64,000 nucleotides of DNA from contig JAEZVF010000058.1 of the NCBI GenBank assembly GCA_023443225.1, forward strand, positions 85,120-149,119, in the 5' to 3' direction. The notes beneath the pieces are model-generated. The model made no database searches, had not been told where the DNA came from, and saw only the letters and a program-made list of their open reading frames with translations. Shown here one piece after another: positions 1-9,371 of the stretch; positions within the stretch are counted from its first letter, which is position 1, and every line of letters begins with the position of its first letter. A program made the position numbers and the translations under genes. The DNA comes from Bacillota bacterium. Its GTDB lineage: Bacteria; Bacillota; Clostridia; Lachnospirales; Lachnospiraceae.

Positions 1-216
1 GCAAGCTACGATAGCATCCACTTTATCAATTCTTGCCTTGCCCAGTACATCCCGATCAAAACCAAAACCAATGACCTTTAAACCCGGAAAGTCCTTCCCC
101 AAAATGTCAAACGCTTCTGAATTCGAATCAATTACTGTAACCTGATGACCCTTTTTTACTAGGCTTAAGGATAAACCAGAACCCATTCTTCCTAACCCAA
201 CTACAATGACCTTCAT
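1..216 (-). CDS. TrkA-N (RCK/KTN) domain protein, potassium-uptake regulatory subunit, partial
   Basis: The first 72 codons of a minus-strand gene run off the left edge. The protein opens MKVIVVGLGRMGSG, a Rossmann GxGxxG nucleotide-binding loop, with an acidic residue (VIDSN) at the end of the second strand. This is the arrangement of TrkA/KtrA-type RCK domains, which bind NAD(H) or nucleotides in the cytoplasm and gate K+ transporters. The site AGGTGAAAGT precedes the ATG. It lies 73 bp downstream of the P-type ATPase gene on the same strand, so the two may be co-transcribed as an ion-transport unit. The substrate cannot be confirmed because the rest is missing; another NAD-binding Rossmann protein is possible. 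Confidence 0.7.
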   Translation of the reverse strand, partial: MKVIVVGLGRMGSGLSLSLVKKGHQVTVIDSNSEAFDILGKDFPGLKVIGFGFDRDVLGKARIDKVDAIVAC

Positions 217-289
217 ACTTTCACCTATCTCTAACCTTTCTTCTATATTTCTATTATAGCATCCACTCATAGACCTATCAGCGGATTCG

Positions 290-3109
290 TTATACTTCCT
301 TGTTGTGCGGTGTATTTTTACGCAACCATGCTTTTCGCATCTCTTCAATGAACAGAATCAACGGAGGCCAAATACATAACAAAAGCCAATCCGTTACACC
401 AAGCGGTGCGGTATGAAATACAGTTTGTAATGGTGGTAAAAAGACTAATAGTATAATAAGAAACACCTCAAATATAATACCGATATTTATTTGTCGATTC
501 TTAAGTAATCCTACAGTAAATACAGATTGTTTTTCTGTCCTGCAGTTTAATACTGCGCCTATCTGCGCAAATACAATTGCAGCAAGGGTCATTGCAGTAG
601 CTTTTATATAAACTGTATCACCTTCACCAGCCAGCGGCACTTTGGGCCATCCGTTTTGCACGTTCACAAAGAAATAGGAAATGGTTGATACAATCGATGC
701 CAGTAATCCGTACCATAGAAATGCCTTACCTATCAGTTTTTTGTTAAGCAAGGTCTCTTTTGGATCACGTGGAGGCTGCTCCATAATTCCAGCTTCCGGA
801 CTTTCCGTTCCCAAACCTAAGGCTGGTAGCATATCGGTACCCAAATCTATCGTCAGGATCTGCATAACCGTTAACGGTAATGGGATTGCTCCACGGGAAA
901 ATAGGTACAATGCGGAGGGCACTGCTTCAGCCATATTGGAATTAAGGATATACAAAAGAAATTTACGGATATTACTGTAAACGGCACGTCCTTCTTCAAT
1001 TGCATGAACAATTGAAGCAAAGTTATCATCCGTTAAAATCATATCCGCTGCCTCTTTTGCTACATCTGTTCCTGCAATACCCATGGCAACACCGATATCG
1101 GCTTTTTTAAGCGCCGGTGAATCATTTACACCATCTCCGGTTACAGCAACAATCTCTCCCATTTGCTGTAAATTTGTCACGACACGTAATTTCTGTTCTG
1201 GAGCAACTCTTGCAAAAATTATTTCGTCCTTTAAATATTCCTTCAACTCTTCATCAGAAATTTCTTCTAATTCTAATCCAGAAACCACTCTCGGCTTAGG
1301 ACCTTTTACAATGCCAATACGTTTTGCAATGCTTTCGGCTGTAAGACCATAATCACCAGTAATCATAATAATCCGGATCCCGGCACGACGACATTCTTCC
1401 ACCGCATCGGCCACTTCAGGTCTTGGAGGATCTGCCATGACAATAAGACCAACAAACACCAGATCTTGTTCGATCGTCTCGGGAGTATATGCACTCATAG
1501 CCTTTGGAATTTTGTCATCTTTATGAAGCAGACGATAAGCTACTGCAAGTACACGTAAACCGTCTCTCGCATATCTATCGTTGGCATCCATAATCTGTTT
1601 CCTTATTTCTTCGGTCATAGCTTCCGTCTGACCGCTTATGTGGATTGATTCACTTAATTTTACAATCTCTTTGGGGGCACCTTTAATATAAGCAATACGC
1701 TGGGTTCCCTCCACCGGTTTCTCTAGCTGGTGGATTGTCGTCATTCTCTTTCGTCTTGATTCAAAAGGTAATTCACGCAACCGAGGTGTTAATTCCATCT
1801 GTTTAGAAACATTAATTCCAGCTTTTTCAGCCACAACACCCAAACATGCTTCCGTAGGATCACCAAGTACCGTATACCTAGCAGATTCCTCATTTGGTGG
1901 CAAAAGTCGAGCATTACTACATAGAGCAGCTCCTGTTAATAGCAACCTCATGTCATCATCCTCTACTGCCATTACCTTTTTCCCATTTGATAAGATATCT
2001 CCATTTGTCCCGTATCCAACACCACTAACTTCATATTCTTTTTTTGCTAACCACAAACGGTTAACGGTCATTTCATTCTGTGTTAAGGTACCTGTTTTAT
2101 CTGTACATATAACCGTAGTACTCCCTAATGCTTCTACAGAAGATAGCTTCTTCACCAGCGCATTCCGTTTTGACATCCTCTGCACGGCCATAGCAAGAGA
2201 TAAGGTCACGGTTGGAAGCAAACCTTCCGGTATAAAAGCAACTACCATACCTAATGCGATAATGAAGGCTGCTGCAATTGATTCATGTACTAGAAATATG
2301 GCAGCGAAAAAAAAGAAAATTCCAAAGGATATCGCAATTACCGAAACCTGTTTTGTTAGACGATCTAGTTCCTTTTGAAGAGGTGATTCCACAGTTTCCA
2401 TATTCTGTGTCAGTCCAGCAATCTTACCAAATTCCGTTTTCATACCGATTTGTGTAATAACAGCTTTTCCATTCCCCTCGGAAACATTAGTACCAGCAAA
2501 GATTAGATTAGGTGTTTCCGCTCTTGTCAAGTCATCCCGTAATACAGCATCTTTTGTCTTACGGACTGGATTCGATTCTCCAGTAAGTGTAGACTGATCA
2601 ACCTGTAAATCACTACTTTCAATCAGGCGTGCATCAGCTGAAATTTTATCGCCTTCTTCTAATAAGATTATATCACCAATTACCAAATCTTCCGCAAGTA
2701 TTTTATGTTCTTTCCCATTACGTATTACGCGTGCATAAGAGGGAAGCATGTTTCTTAGAGCATCTGTCGCCTTACCAGCCCGATTCTCTTGAAAGAAGCT
2801 AAATATTCCGTTAATTACATTAACCAACCAGATTGCTATTCCCAACTGGGGCATATCGGCAAAAAAAGCAACAGCACCTCCAATCCATAGCAAAATGGCC
2901 ATTAGATGTGTAAAGTTCCCTAAGAATATAAATAGTGCCGACTTTTTTTTCTTCTCATCAATTAGATTCTTACCCTGTTTCTTCTGATTCTCCTCTGCTT
3001 GCTCCTGAGTTAGTCCCTGTGGAGAAGACCCTAATGTTTCATAGACTTTTTCAATGGTTAATTTATAAATATCTGATTTCTCATCTACCTTAACATCCAT
3101 TTTGTCCAA
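290..3109 (-). CDS. P-type cation-transporting ATPase (type II)
   Basis: A 939-residue integral-membrane ATPase. Landmarks in order are an N-terminal cation-ATPase domain, a first pair of membrane helices (about residues 58-110), the actuator loop TGES (about 177), PEGLLPTVT in M4 (about 295), the phosphorylation site DKTGTLT (about 338), TGDGVNDSPALKKAD (about 660), and six C-terminal helices. PEGLL resembles Na+/K+-type pumps more than the PEGLP of Ca2+ pumps, so the transported ion is left open. The longest frame starts at TTG (3107-3109), with AAGGAAAAG correctly spaced upstream; the next ATG (3098-3100) lies too far from that site. The neighbouring TrkA-N gene supports a role in ion homeostasis. 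Confidence 0.93.
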   Translation of the reverse strand: MDKMDVKVDEKSDIYKLTIEKVYETLGSSPQGLTQEQAEENQKKQGKNLIDEKKKKSALFIFLGNFTHLMAILLWIGGAVAFFADMPQLGIAIWLVNVINGIFSFFQENRAGKATDALRNMLPSYARVIRNGKEHKILAEDLVIGDIILLEEGDKISADARLIESSDLQVDQSTLTGESNPVRKTKDAVLRDDLTRAETPNLIFAGTNVSEGNGKAVITQIGMKTEFGKIAGLTQNMETVESPLQKELDRLTKQVSVIAISFGIFFFFAAIFLVHESIAAAFIIALGMVVAFIPEGLLPTVTLSLAMAVQRMSKRNALVKKLSSVEALGSTTVICTDKTGTLTQNEMTVNRLWLAKKEYEVSGVGYGTNGDILSNGKKVMAVEDDDMRLLLTGAALCSNARLLPPNEESARYTVLGDPTEACLGVVAEKAGINVSKQMELTPRLRELPFESRRKRMTTIHQLEKPVEGTQRIAYIKGAPKEIVKLSESIHISGQTEAMTEEIRKQIMDANDRYARDGLRVLAVAYRLLHKDDKIPKAMSAYTPETIEQDLVFVGLIVMADPPRPEVADAVEECRRAGIRIIMITGDYGLTAESIAKRIGIVKGPKPRVVSGLELEEISDEELKEYLKDEIIFARVAPEQKLRVVTNLQQMGEIVAVTGDGVNDSPALKKADIGVAMGIAGTDVAKEAADMILTDDNFASIVHAIEEGRAVYSNIRKFLLYILNSNMAEAVPSALYLFSRGAIPLPLTVMQILTIDLGTDMLPALGLGTESPEAGIMEQPPRDPKETLLNKKLIGKAFLWYGLLASIVSTISYFFVNVQNGWPKVPLAGEGDTVYIKATAMTLAAIVFAQIGAVLNCRTEKQSVFTVGLLKNRQINIGIIFEVFLIILLVFLPPLQTVFHTAPLGVTDWLLLCIWPPLILFIEEMRKAWLRKNTPHNKEV

Positions 3110-3249
3110 TTGCTTTTCCTTCTTTCCTTGTGATGTGACAGAGTAACTTATGCCCCTCTATTCTTAACAGCAGAATTATAGTCTCTTCAATTTAATTTTG
3201 CAACCTTTTTTTTCCTATATTGTTCACCTTTTACACCATCTCTATGCGC

Positions 3250-3280
3250 AAAAAAGCTATGGATAAAATCTATCCATAGC
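3250..3280 (-). terminator. Rho-independent terminator of the InlB-repeat gene
   Basis: The inverted repeat GCTATGGATA / TATCCATAGC (3256-3265 and 3271-3280) is followed on the minus strand by a run of T (complement of 3250-3255). It lies directly after the stop of the gene ending at 3310. Confidence 0.85.
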
Positions 3281-3309
3281 CAACTTATACAAAATATGAT
3301 ACTGCTATC

Positions 3310-4125
3310 TTATTTATTATCAGGAACCCATAAAGCAAGTGCTTTTCTTGGAGTGGATTCTATCACCATATACTCCTCACCGATTTCATGTTCGGTTATA
3401 CCATCCTGACCAATTTCATCCGGGGTTAATGCACGGTAATCTTTTTCAAAATACCACCCACTTAAATTGTAACCTTCCTGTTTCGGCTCTGGCAATTGAC
3501 CAATGCTTTTGCCGCATTCTACTTCAAGAGAATATATATCATCTCCATTTAAGGGATAAAAATTAATTTTTATTAACCTTGGGGTCCAATGCGCATATAA
3601 GGTCTTCGGAGTATTTTCATTAAAAATACTCTTTGATACAACTTTGTCTCCTCCTGTTAAAGCAGTGTACCAGCCATCAAATTTATAATTTACCCTGTTT
3701 GGTATTGGTAATTGTTGCTTGTATTTACTAGCAAAGCGAATTGTGACTGTCGTGTCTTTTAATTCACCCTCATTTGCTTCCAGTGTAATGGGAATTTCTT
3801 CCCCCTGCCAATGGGCATACAATGTATGGGCAGAGGATTTTTTCACAGTACTTGATTCGGTTATTCTAACTCCTCCGCTAGCCAGCGTATACCAACCTTC
3901 AAAAACATAATGTTTTCTGGTTGGGGTCGGTAGTTTACCATAAGTCTTTCCGACTGTAACATTCTTATTCTTGGATTTAACATCACCCTTGTTAGGGTCT
4001 AATGTAATACTATATGATAAATTTGCCTTTTCTGCAGCAAAAATCATGTTCTGTCCGTTTACAGTAAAATATATTAATACTATGCTAAAAGCAAAACCAA
4101 TCATTTTTATTACGTTCTTTTTCAA
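3310..4125 (-). CDS. Secreted InlB B-repeat (Listeria-Bacteroides repeat) protein
   Basis: About 271 residues. From a TTG start at 4123-4125 the protein begins MKKNVIKMIG, then a hydrophobic stretch and an AxA-like cleavage region (FAAEKA), a clear signal peptide. GGGAG sits just upstream of the TTG; the longer ATG frame from 4182 would put 19 polar residues in front of the signal and lacks a ribosome site. The mature part holds three repeats of the InlB B-repeat/Flg_new type, recognisable by GWYT and LYAHW (about residues 70-85, 140-180, 215-265). The family is extracellular and structural or adhesive. There is no LPxTG or other anchor, so it is probably released or loosely attached. Its own terminator follows. 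Confidence 0.8.
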   Translation of the reverse strand: MKKNVIKMIGFAFSIVLIYFTVNGQNMIFAAEKANLSYSITLDPNKGDVKSKNKNVTVGKTYGKLPTPTRKHYVFEGWYTLASGGVRITESSTVKKSSAHTLYAHWQGEEIPITLEANEGELKDTTVTIRFASKYKQQLPIPNRVNYKFDGWYTALTGGDKVVSKSIFNENTPKTLYAHWTPRLIKINFYPLNGDDIYSLEVECGKSIGQLPEPKQEGYNLSGWYFEKDYRALTPDEIGQDGITEHEIGEEYMVIESTPRKALALWVPDNK

Positions 4126-4320
4126 ATACTCCCACTCCCTTATCATGGTTTTCAAATAGTTTATTCCAGTAGTGTATATCAAAGGTCTATACTATTTGTA
4201 TCGGCAATAGTATTAATAATATTTACTGTTTTCTAATGTGCACTGCTTTACCCCTATCTTGTTAAGAGCATAGCATAATTTTATAAATTATGCCCATATT
4301 ATTACAATAGTTCTTATTAC

Positions 4321-5139
4321 CTATTTCCCATTTGCAAAATAATACATCATTTCTCGCGTAAGACTTATTTCATGACCATCTACCGGAATTTCATCACGAT
4401 GGAACCATTTTGCTTCTGAAAGTTCCTCAGTATCCAGTGTAATTGTTGTATCACCATCAACTTCTGCAAAGAATCCCATAAGAAGTGTACCGGAATAAGA
4501 CCATGGCTGACTTTTATAATATCTTATATTCTTAACCTTAAGCCCTACCTCCTCCATTACTTCTCTTTCAACGGTTTTTTCTACACTTTCACCGATCTCA
4601 GTGAAACCGGCTACTAAAGCATATCTCCGGTATCCACTCCCCGCATACTTAGTCAATAATAAACTATCCCCATTGGTTATTCCTACTATGACTGCAGGAG
4701 ATATTCTTGGATATACAGCATTTTGACATTTTTGACAGGACAACATTCTTTCCTTATGATCCGGAACCAACTTACTTCCACACCTACCACAATACTTGTT
4801 GTCACGATACCATCCAAATAATTGATGCGCTGTTATACCTGCAAAGGACCGGTGTTTTGGCAGAGCTGTACGAAATACTGAAATATCAATGTACTCATAA
4901 CCACTTATTTGTATCTCTTCTTGCGTGTCAGCCAGGAAATATTCTCTATCATCTATGGCAAACAAATATATGTAGGAACATTTGCTTTCAAACATGGAAT
5001 AAATGGGGTAATCAATTCTATTATCCTTAAGTTGTGCCAGTACTTTATTTTCTATAAATTGTATAATAAAACTGTCTGATCCAGGACTTTTATTACTGTA
5101 TTCGTTATGGTAACATTTGGGCCAAATATCTTGTATCAA
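4321..5139 (-). CDS. nudC: NAD(+)/NADH pyrophosphatase (Nudix hydrolase)
   Basis: A 272-residue NudC-type protein. It carries the four-cysteine zinc ribbon CGRCG...CQKC (about residues 118-140), then the Nudix box G-x5-E-x7-REVMEEVGL (about 178-200), then SQPWSYSG, the SQPWPFPxS-like signature that distinguishes NudC from other Nudix enzymes. The family hydrolyses NAD(H) to NMN(H) and AMP and can remove NAD caps from RNA. The start is TTG at 5137-5139 with GGAG eight bases upstream; no in-frame ATG sits behind a better site. It appears to be transcribed alone. Confidence 0.9.
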   Translation of the reverse strand: MIQDIWPKCYHNEYSNKSPGSDSFIIQFIENKVLAQLKDNRIDYPIYSMFESKCSYIYLFAIDDREYFLADTQEEIQISGYEYIDISVFRTALPKHRSFAGITAHQLFGWYRDNKYCGRCGSKLVPDHKERMLSCQKCQNAVYPRISPAVIVGITNGDSLLLTKYAGSGYRRYALVAGFTEIGESVEKTVEREVMEEVGLKVKNIRYYKSQPWSYSGTLLMGFFAEVDGDTTITLDTEELSEAKWFHRDEIPVDGHEISLTREMMYYFANGK

Positions 5140-5167
5140 AACATCATCTCCAATTCAAAAAGTATTT

Positions 5168-5962
5168 TTACTTATCTATCGTATTCGATTCTTTCATTAT
5201 CTTTATCTGTTTATATGGTATTTCAATATTATTTTCCTTAAAATTCTGCAAAATGCTCTTTCTTAAATCACTACAGGCTTCAAAATTGCTTCCAACATCT
5301 TTCGTCCATATTTGTACTCTAAGAGCTATTCCATTCTCTGTTAAGTCTCTTACAGACACCTTAATCGGAGTCTCGTTTGTAACTAAAACCATCTCATGTA
5401 AAGAAACCAGTTCCTTTAATATATGAATCGCTTTGTCTAAGTCAGAGCCATAACTTATTATAACATCCAAAAAATTACCTACCCGGCTATCAATGCTGCT
5501 GTTATTCTCAATAACCTGTTTATTTAAAACACTATTTGGAACTATCACTTTCGAATTATTAAAAGTCCTTATAACGGTATGTCTTACCGTTATATCTTCA
5601 ATGATACCAGTGATATTTAATCCAACAATCTGTACCCGCTCTCCTATTTCAAATGGTCTACTCCAGGACAGCATTACACCACTTAATATATCGTTTAAGC
5701 TTTCCTGAGCAGCAAATATCGCAACTGCCACGATAATACTGGAACTTGTAACCAATGAACTGGTAAGTTTCTCTGTCACATTAAATTGCAGCAATATGAA
5801 GTAGATGCCGAACGTATAGATGAGTACGGATATTATGGAACGCAAAAATTTTAAATGTATTTTATTTCTCCGTTTTAGAATACCTTTAAATAAGTATTTA
5901 TTAATTTTATTAAGTAGCAGTGTAAGAATGGCAATTAAAATGCATCTATATACTTCATTCAT
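5168..5962 (-). CDS. MscS-family mechanosensitive ion channel
   Basis: 264 residues. There are three hydrophobic helices in the first 110 residues, then the pore-lining region with AAQESLNDILSG and the beta domain sequence FEIGERVQI...GIIEDITVRHT, typical of the small MscS fold. MscS channels open under membrane tension and release solutes during osmotic downshock. AAGGAAG precedes the ATG. The coding end is 28 bp from the nudC start, so the two may share a transcript. Confidence 0.88.
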   Translation of the reverse strand: MNEVYRCILIAILTLLLNKINKYLFKGILKRRNKIHLKFLRSIISVLIYTFGIYFILLQFNVTEKLTSSLVTSSSIIVAVAIFAAQESLNDILSGVMLSWSRPFEIGERVQIVGLNITGIIEDITVRHTVIRTFNNSKVIVPNSVLNKQVIENNSSIDSRVGNFLDVIISYGSDLDKAIHILKELVSLHEMVLVTNETPIKVSVRDLTENGIALRVQIWTKDVGSNFEACSDLRKSILQNFKENNIEIPYKQIKIMKESNTIDK

Positions 5963-6181
5963 ATTTATAGCTTCCTTTCATATAAAACGTTTGTTTCCCT
6001 AAAAGTATAACCAAAAGAATTGAAAATACAAGGTTGATGAAAAGTAAGTAATCCTTCTAATTTAGATTATCACAAATATTTGTAATATTCCAGATAAATA
6101 TATATGTTGTACCGAATACATATTTACATAATATTAAATGATGTGAGCATACTAGTTGCAATTATAAAAGGAGGTAATTGA

Positions 6182-6364
6182 ATGCCAAATATGAATGTGA
6201 ATCAAAATCGAAGCCATTCAGACAAGGAATTTTCTGATCGAGGTTTGCTACCATTATCAAATGAAAGCATGGATCTTGTAGACAGTACGAAAGATTACGT
6301 AAGTGGTGATTCTACCCGTTCTTCATCCAGTCACAAATTCCGTTCAAAGGACAAAAAAAACTGA
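6182..6364 (+). CDS. Small Ser-rich, charged hypothetical protein (60 aa)
   Basis: A 60-residue ORF directly behind a near-perfect ribosome site (AAAGGAGG, six bases before ATG), which is the main reason to believe it. The composition is polar: Asn-rich N-terminus, Ser/Thr-rich middle and a lysine-rich tail (KFRSKDKKN). It has no membrane segment, cysteine or recognised domain. It is flanked by minus-strand genes and is the only plus-strand gene between 1 and 9.3 kb, so it has its own promoter. It could be a small stress or spore protein, but nothing in the sequence shows that. Confidence 0.6.
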   Translation: MPNMNVNQNRSHSDKEFSDRGLLPLSNESMDLVDSTKDYVSGDSTRSSSSHKFRSKDKKN

Positions 6365-6371
6365 AGAAAAC

Positions 6372-6418
6372 AAAAAACTCCTCTTACCGATACTCTATTT
6401 CAAATATCGCAAGAGGAG
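6372..6418 (-). terminator. Terminator hairpin between convergent genes
   Basis: CTCCTCTT (6378-6385) pairs with AAGAGGAG (6411-6418), with further pairing of CGATA/TATCG inside. The run of A at 6372-6377 becomes a U-tract on the minus strand, so it mainly terminates the XRE/DUF5680 transcript. It can also fold in the plus direction behind the 60-aa gene. Confidence 0.75.
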
Positions 6419-6505
6419 TATAAAAATCATGGATGATTTTTCTCCTTCTTCTTTCGTTTATTTCTCACCAATTCTTCATGGTAAAAATAATTCACATCAT
6501 CACCA

Positions 6506-7183
6506 TCATCGTATAATACCTCCATGGTAAACGCATTCGTATACTCTTGTTCCATCATAGAATATTTCTTCTCTTCCCTGAAACCATTCAAAATCACCAT
6601 CAACCGCATTATGATAGATATATCCACCATCCTGATAAATTGCTGGGCCTCGGTACGGTATACTTACCGGCCGCAAAAGCAATGATTCTTTTAGAAAATC
6701 CCCAGAAAAACTATCTTCTAAAACTCTGCCCGAATAATTCATTGCCCAGATAGAGGTGTCTTTTATATAAACGATTTCTTCACCAGCAAAGTGTTCACCG
6801 CCAACATAGGAGTCAATATACTTGTATTCGCCTTGTTCAAATATGTAATTATTAGAATCCGGTCTGAATGGAAAAACAACTTTGCCACCTTTACCTGCAT
6901 AGGTATTCTTTGCTGCCAGAAGCAGAAAGGAAATCAATTCTTCATACGGAATCTCTTCTTTATTACAAGCTCCTATGATGCACTCAGAGCTACTTTTAAC
7001 CAAGCTATCTATCGTCACGCAAAGCATTTCACTAAGCAGGATCAGATTATCAATGTCTGGATAAGCAGATCCATTTTCCCATTTCGCAACTGCCTGTCTA
7101 GATATACCTATGGCATCTGCTATGTCCTCCTGGGATAACTTCTTACTCTTTCGAATCATTCGTAAGTTATTGCTAAACTCCAT
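6506..7183 (-). CDS. XRE-family regulator with C-terminal DUF5680-like domain
   Basis: About 225 residues. The N-terminal third is a helix-turn-helix of the XRE/Cro type (LSQEDIADAIGISRQAVAKWE, about residues 15-35). The rest matches the DUF5680 pattern: a Gly/Tyr-rich beta domain with NTYAGKGG, YVGGEHFAGEE and a final VYHGG. Such fusions are common in Firmicutes, where the C-terminal part probably senses an unknown ligand. The start is set at the ATG at 7181-7183 because AGGGGGAG lies four bases ahead; the longer frame to 7207 has no such site. It is probably autoregulatory; target genes are unknown. Confidence 0.82.
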   Translation of the reverse strand: MEFSNNLRMIRKSKKLSQEDIADAIGISRQAVAKWENGSAYPDIDNLILLSEMLCVTIDSLVKSSSECIIGACNKEEIPYEELISFLLLAAKNTYAGKGGKVVFPFRPDSNNYIFEQGEYKYIDSYVGGEHFAGEEIVYIKDTSIWAMNYSGRVLEDSFSGDFLKESLLLRPVSIPYRGPAIYQDGGYIYHNAVDGDFEWFQGREEIFYDGTRVYECVYHGGIIR

Positions 7184-7314
7184 TACGCTCCCCCTGCCTT
7201 TTCGCATTAAAGTTACTTTCTTTTAACCTTATATTTTAATTATACTTCAATAAAAAAATATATCCATTAACCATGCCTTGCCAAAATGACAACCTTTGGT
7301 TGCGTAATAGTCTT

Positions 7315-7989
7315 CTACCTATTACTTCTTGTCGCATATTCTTTAGCTTCAGCCAATCGCTCACTAAACTGTAAATAAAAATCAATATCCCTACTGTATG
7401 GTTTGATATAAAAATATTTTAATACATACAGATTCGTTTCTTTCGCAAACGCTTCATCCTGTGTACTCTTTAATAAACTTTGCAGATCTTTTAAAAAATA
7501 ATGCCACTGAACTATAAATTGTTCATTATTTTTTATGTCCGGCGTATCTATCCACTTGCGAACCTTTATCTTCGTTTTATTTTGCTTTTTGCATTCCTTT
7601 ACTTGAAGAAAATATTTAAATGTATCATTCTCGTAATAGCGTCCAAGAGGAAAGAGCCTGCATATGCCCGGCCGAAAGGAATGGATACTGCATCTTCCTT
7701 CCTTATTTAGAAATGTACAGCTTTCTGATAATCCACTCATCTTTATATTCGGCATAATGATTCCATCAACTACATTTAACTCAATCTTACCAGCAAGCAG
7801 TTCTTCAAATGTATTGTTTAGATTTATGGATAGCTGATACATATCCAGCGGGTCAAGAATGATTGATTTTCCCATGCCCTGGCAGCATGCGTAACATCCC
7901 TTGCAGTCATGACAATCCACCTTTACTAAATCATTTAATTCATAGAGTTTTCCATCTGAAATATCGTTTAAATTAACGTTTCTTAGCAT
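7315..7989 (-). CDS. YkgJ-family cysteine-cluster protein
   Basis: 224 residues. The N-terminal cysteine cluster (CHDCKGCYACC, about residues 26-36) and the later C-x6-C and C-x5-GICRLFPLGR motif are those of the YkgJ/CxxCxxCC family, presumed zinc- or iron-binding proteins of unknown biochemical role. The C-terminal third is helical and polar. GAGGA precedes the ATG. It is followed 34 bp later by the next minus-strand gene (VOC protein) and may share a transcript with it. Confidence 0.85.
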   Translation of the reverse strand: MLRNVNLNDISDGKLYELNDLVKVDCHDCKGCYACCQGMGKSIILDPLDMYQLSINLNNTFEELLAGKIELNVVDGIIMPNIKMSGLSESCTFLNKEGRCSIHSFRPGICRLFPLGRYYENDTFKYFLQVKECKKQNKTKIKVRKWIDTPDIKNNEQFIVQWHYFLKDLQSLLKSTQDEAFAKETNLYVLKYFYIKPYSRDIDFYLQFSERLAEAKEYATRSNR

Positions 7990-8023
7990 TCTTACATATC
8001 CTCACTTATCCTTCGTGTTCCGT

Positions 8024-8488
8024 CTAATTTTGTGCTATTATTTCTACCTGGGAAAGCGGGAGATGTGTTTTCTTTACCACCTGTTCCACCGTCATTCCTG
8101 TCTTTAAAAGCCTACGAGCCACATATTCCATGGACTCTCTGATCTCTATTACATGCTTATCTGGATCATAGATGCGTATCACTCTTTGTCCCCACTCATG
8201 TTCTATACAGTGATTCAGATATTCTATGGTAAAATCACTATTCTCCAATTTCTCCAAGAAGCCATCCATGTTATTCTCTTCAAAATACAGCGCTGCATCA
8301 TTGCTGCCTATACCTACATTTCTTTCAATCATTTGTTCCCACAGTTTTTTCCCCTGCAGCACAAGTCCTTCTGTTAATATCACATTTTCTCCAAAGTCTC
8401 TCACTACTTCCAGTCCAAATAAACTTCTATAAAATGATTTAGACTTTTCTATATCTTCAACGACAAATAGTATATTTCTTAGCTTCAT
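8024..8488 (-). CDS. VOC-family (glyoxalase/bleomycin-resistance-like) protein
   Basis: 154 residues. The first 120 form one glyoxalase/dioxygenase unit: NILFVVEDIEKSKSFYRSLFG at the start and DPDKHVIEIRES at the end of the second half. The last 35 residues form a small helical extension resembling a helix-turn-helix (MTVEQVVKKTHLPLSQVE), a tail seen in a clostridial VOC subgroup. The substrate cannot be deduced. GGAGTGGAATCTG precedes the ATG. Confidence 0.85.
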   Translation of the reverse strand: MKLRNILFVVEDIEKSKSFYRSLFGLEVVRDFGENVILTEGLVLQGKKLWEQMIERNVGIGSNDAALYFEENNMDGFLEKLENSDFTIEYLNHCIEHEWGQRVIRIYDPDKHVIEIRESMEYVARRLLKTGMTVEQVVKKTHLPLSQVEIIAQN

Positions 8489-8528
8489 CAGATTCCACTC
8501 CTTCTATAGTCTAAACTTGTATTATCAT

Positions 8529-9173
8529 TTATGATTCGAAACGTTCCTTCATAATATAGTTTTCAATATATTCTCCATTAACATAGAGATGAATATATAC
8601 AGAGCTTTCGTCAGAATCCACCTCTGTATATACTCTCATCAGAACCTCATCATCCGAGTCATTTACTAGCTGATAAATATTGGTCATAAGCTCAACAAGT
8701 TCGCCCTTGTAAGCATACTCACCATCACCTATATATACTTCTGCATTTCCAACAGCAATATCTTCTTGAGATGTATAAATGCTAATCGTTAAATTAGACT
8801 GGCCCATTCCACAATAATACCCTGAAAGGTCTGTGATTTCTTCAAGCTCATCCGTATCAGAAATCATATCAATTGGAATCTTAACATCTCCGACAGTTGT
8901 TACAATTACATCTGTGTCAGAACTTATATTTTCTTCTGATGTCACCCTTTCCTCGGCATCATCAGATGTCATAGATATCGTATCTCCAACCTTATGTTTT
9001 CCATCTTCCACATTAAGCTCTTTCTCGTTATCGCTGACCTTTGTATCTATTTCTTCCACAATGGCTACTGTACTTTCATCGTTCTGATAGGCATGATCAC
9101 TTCTACTGCATGCTGTTAGTGACCCTGCACCTAAAACAAGTGCGATTATAATTACTAGCCCCTTTAACTTCAT
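8529..9173 (-). CDS. Putative lipoprotein, hypothetical
   Basis: 214 residues. The N-terminus is a type II signal peptide: MKLKG, a hydrophobic run, then the lipobox SLTAC, so the mature protein should be lipid-anchored at Cys22. A highly acidic Ser/Asp/Glu-rich linker (about 25-110) leads to a compact C-terminal domain (about 110-214) containing LTISIYTSQED, YKGELVEL and YIHLYVNGEYIENY, probably beta-rich. I do not recognise the domain. GAAGGATAAG precedes the ATG. Confidence 0.8.
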   Translation of the reverse strand: MKLKGLVIIIALVLGAGSLTACSRSDHAYQNDESTVAIVEEIDTKVSDNEKELNVEDGKHKVGDTISMTSDDAEERVTSEENISSDTDVIVTTVGDVKIPIDMISDTDELEEITDLSGYYCGMGQSNLTISIYTSQEDIAVGNAEVYIGDGEYAYKGELVELMTNIYQLVNDSDDEVLMRVYTEVDSDESSVYIHLYVNGEYIENYIMKERFES

Positions 9174-9371
9174 CTTATCCTTCTCCTTCTTACTTCGATG
9201 TTCCGCTTTGCACTGAATACAATATCTACCATTATAACATTATTAACATTCCTCCTCAACTAAGACGTGGCGAAACATCTTTAAGTTAATTAAAATAATA
9301 AAAATGTCGATATAAAGTTAACTAGAGTTATCAACCAATATGTGTAAATTATTAATTGAGGGGGAGAAAGA

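Noticed and set aside
6427..6630. Frameshifted tail of the DUF5680 gene on the minus strand
   Set aside because: The called protein ends with the normal VYHGG motif; the overlapping ORF is a shadow frame.
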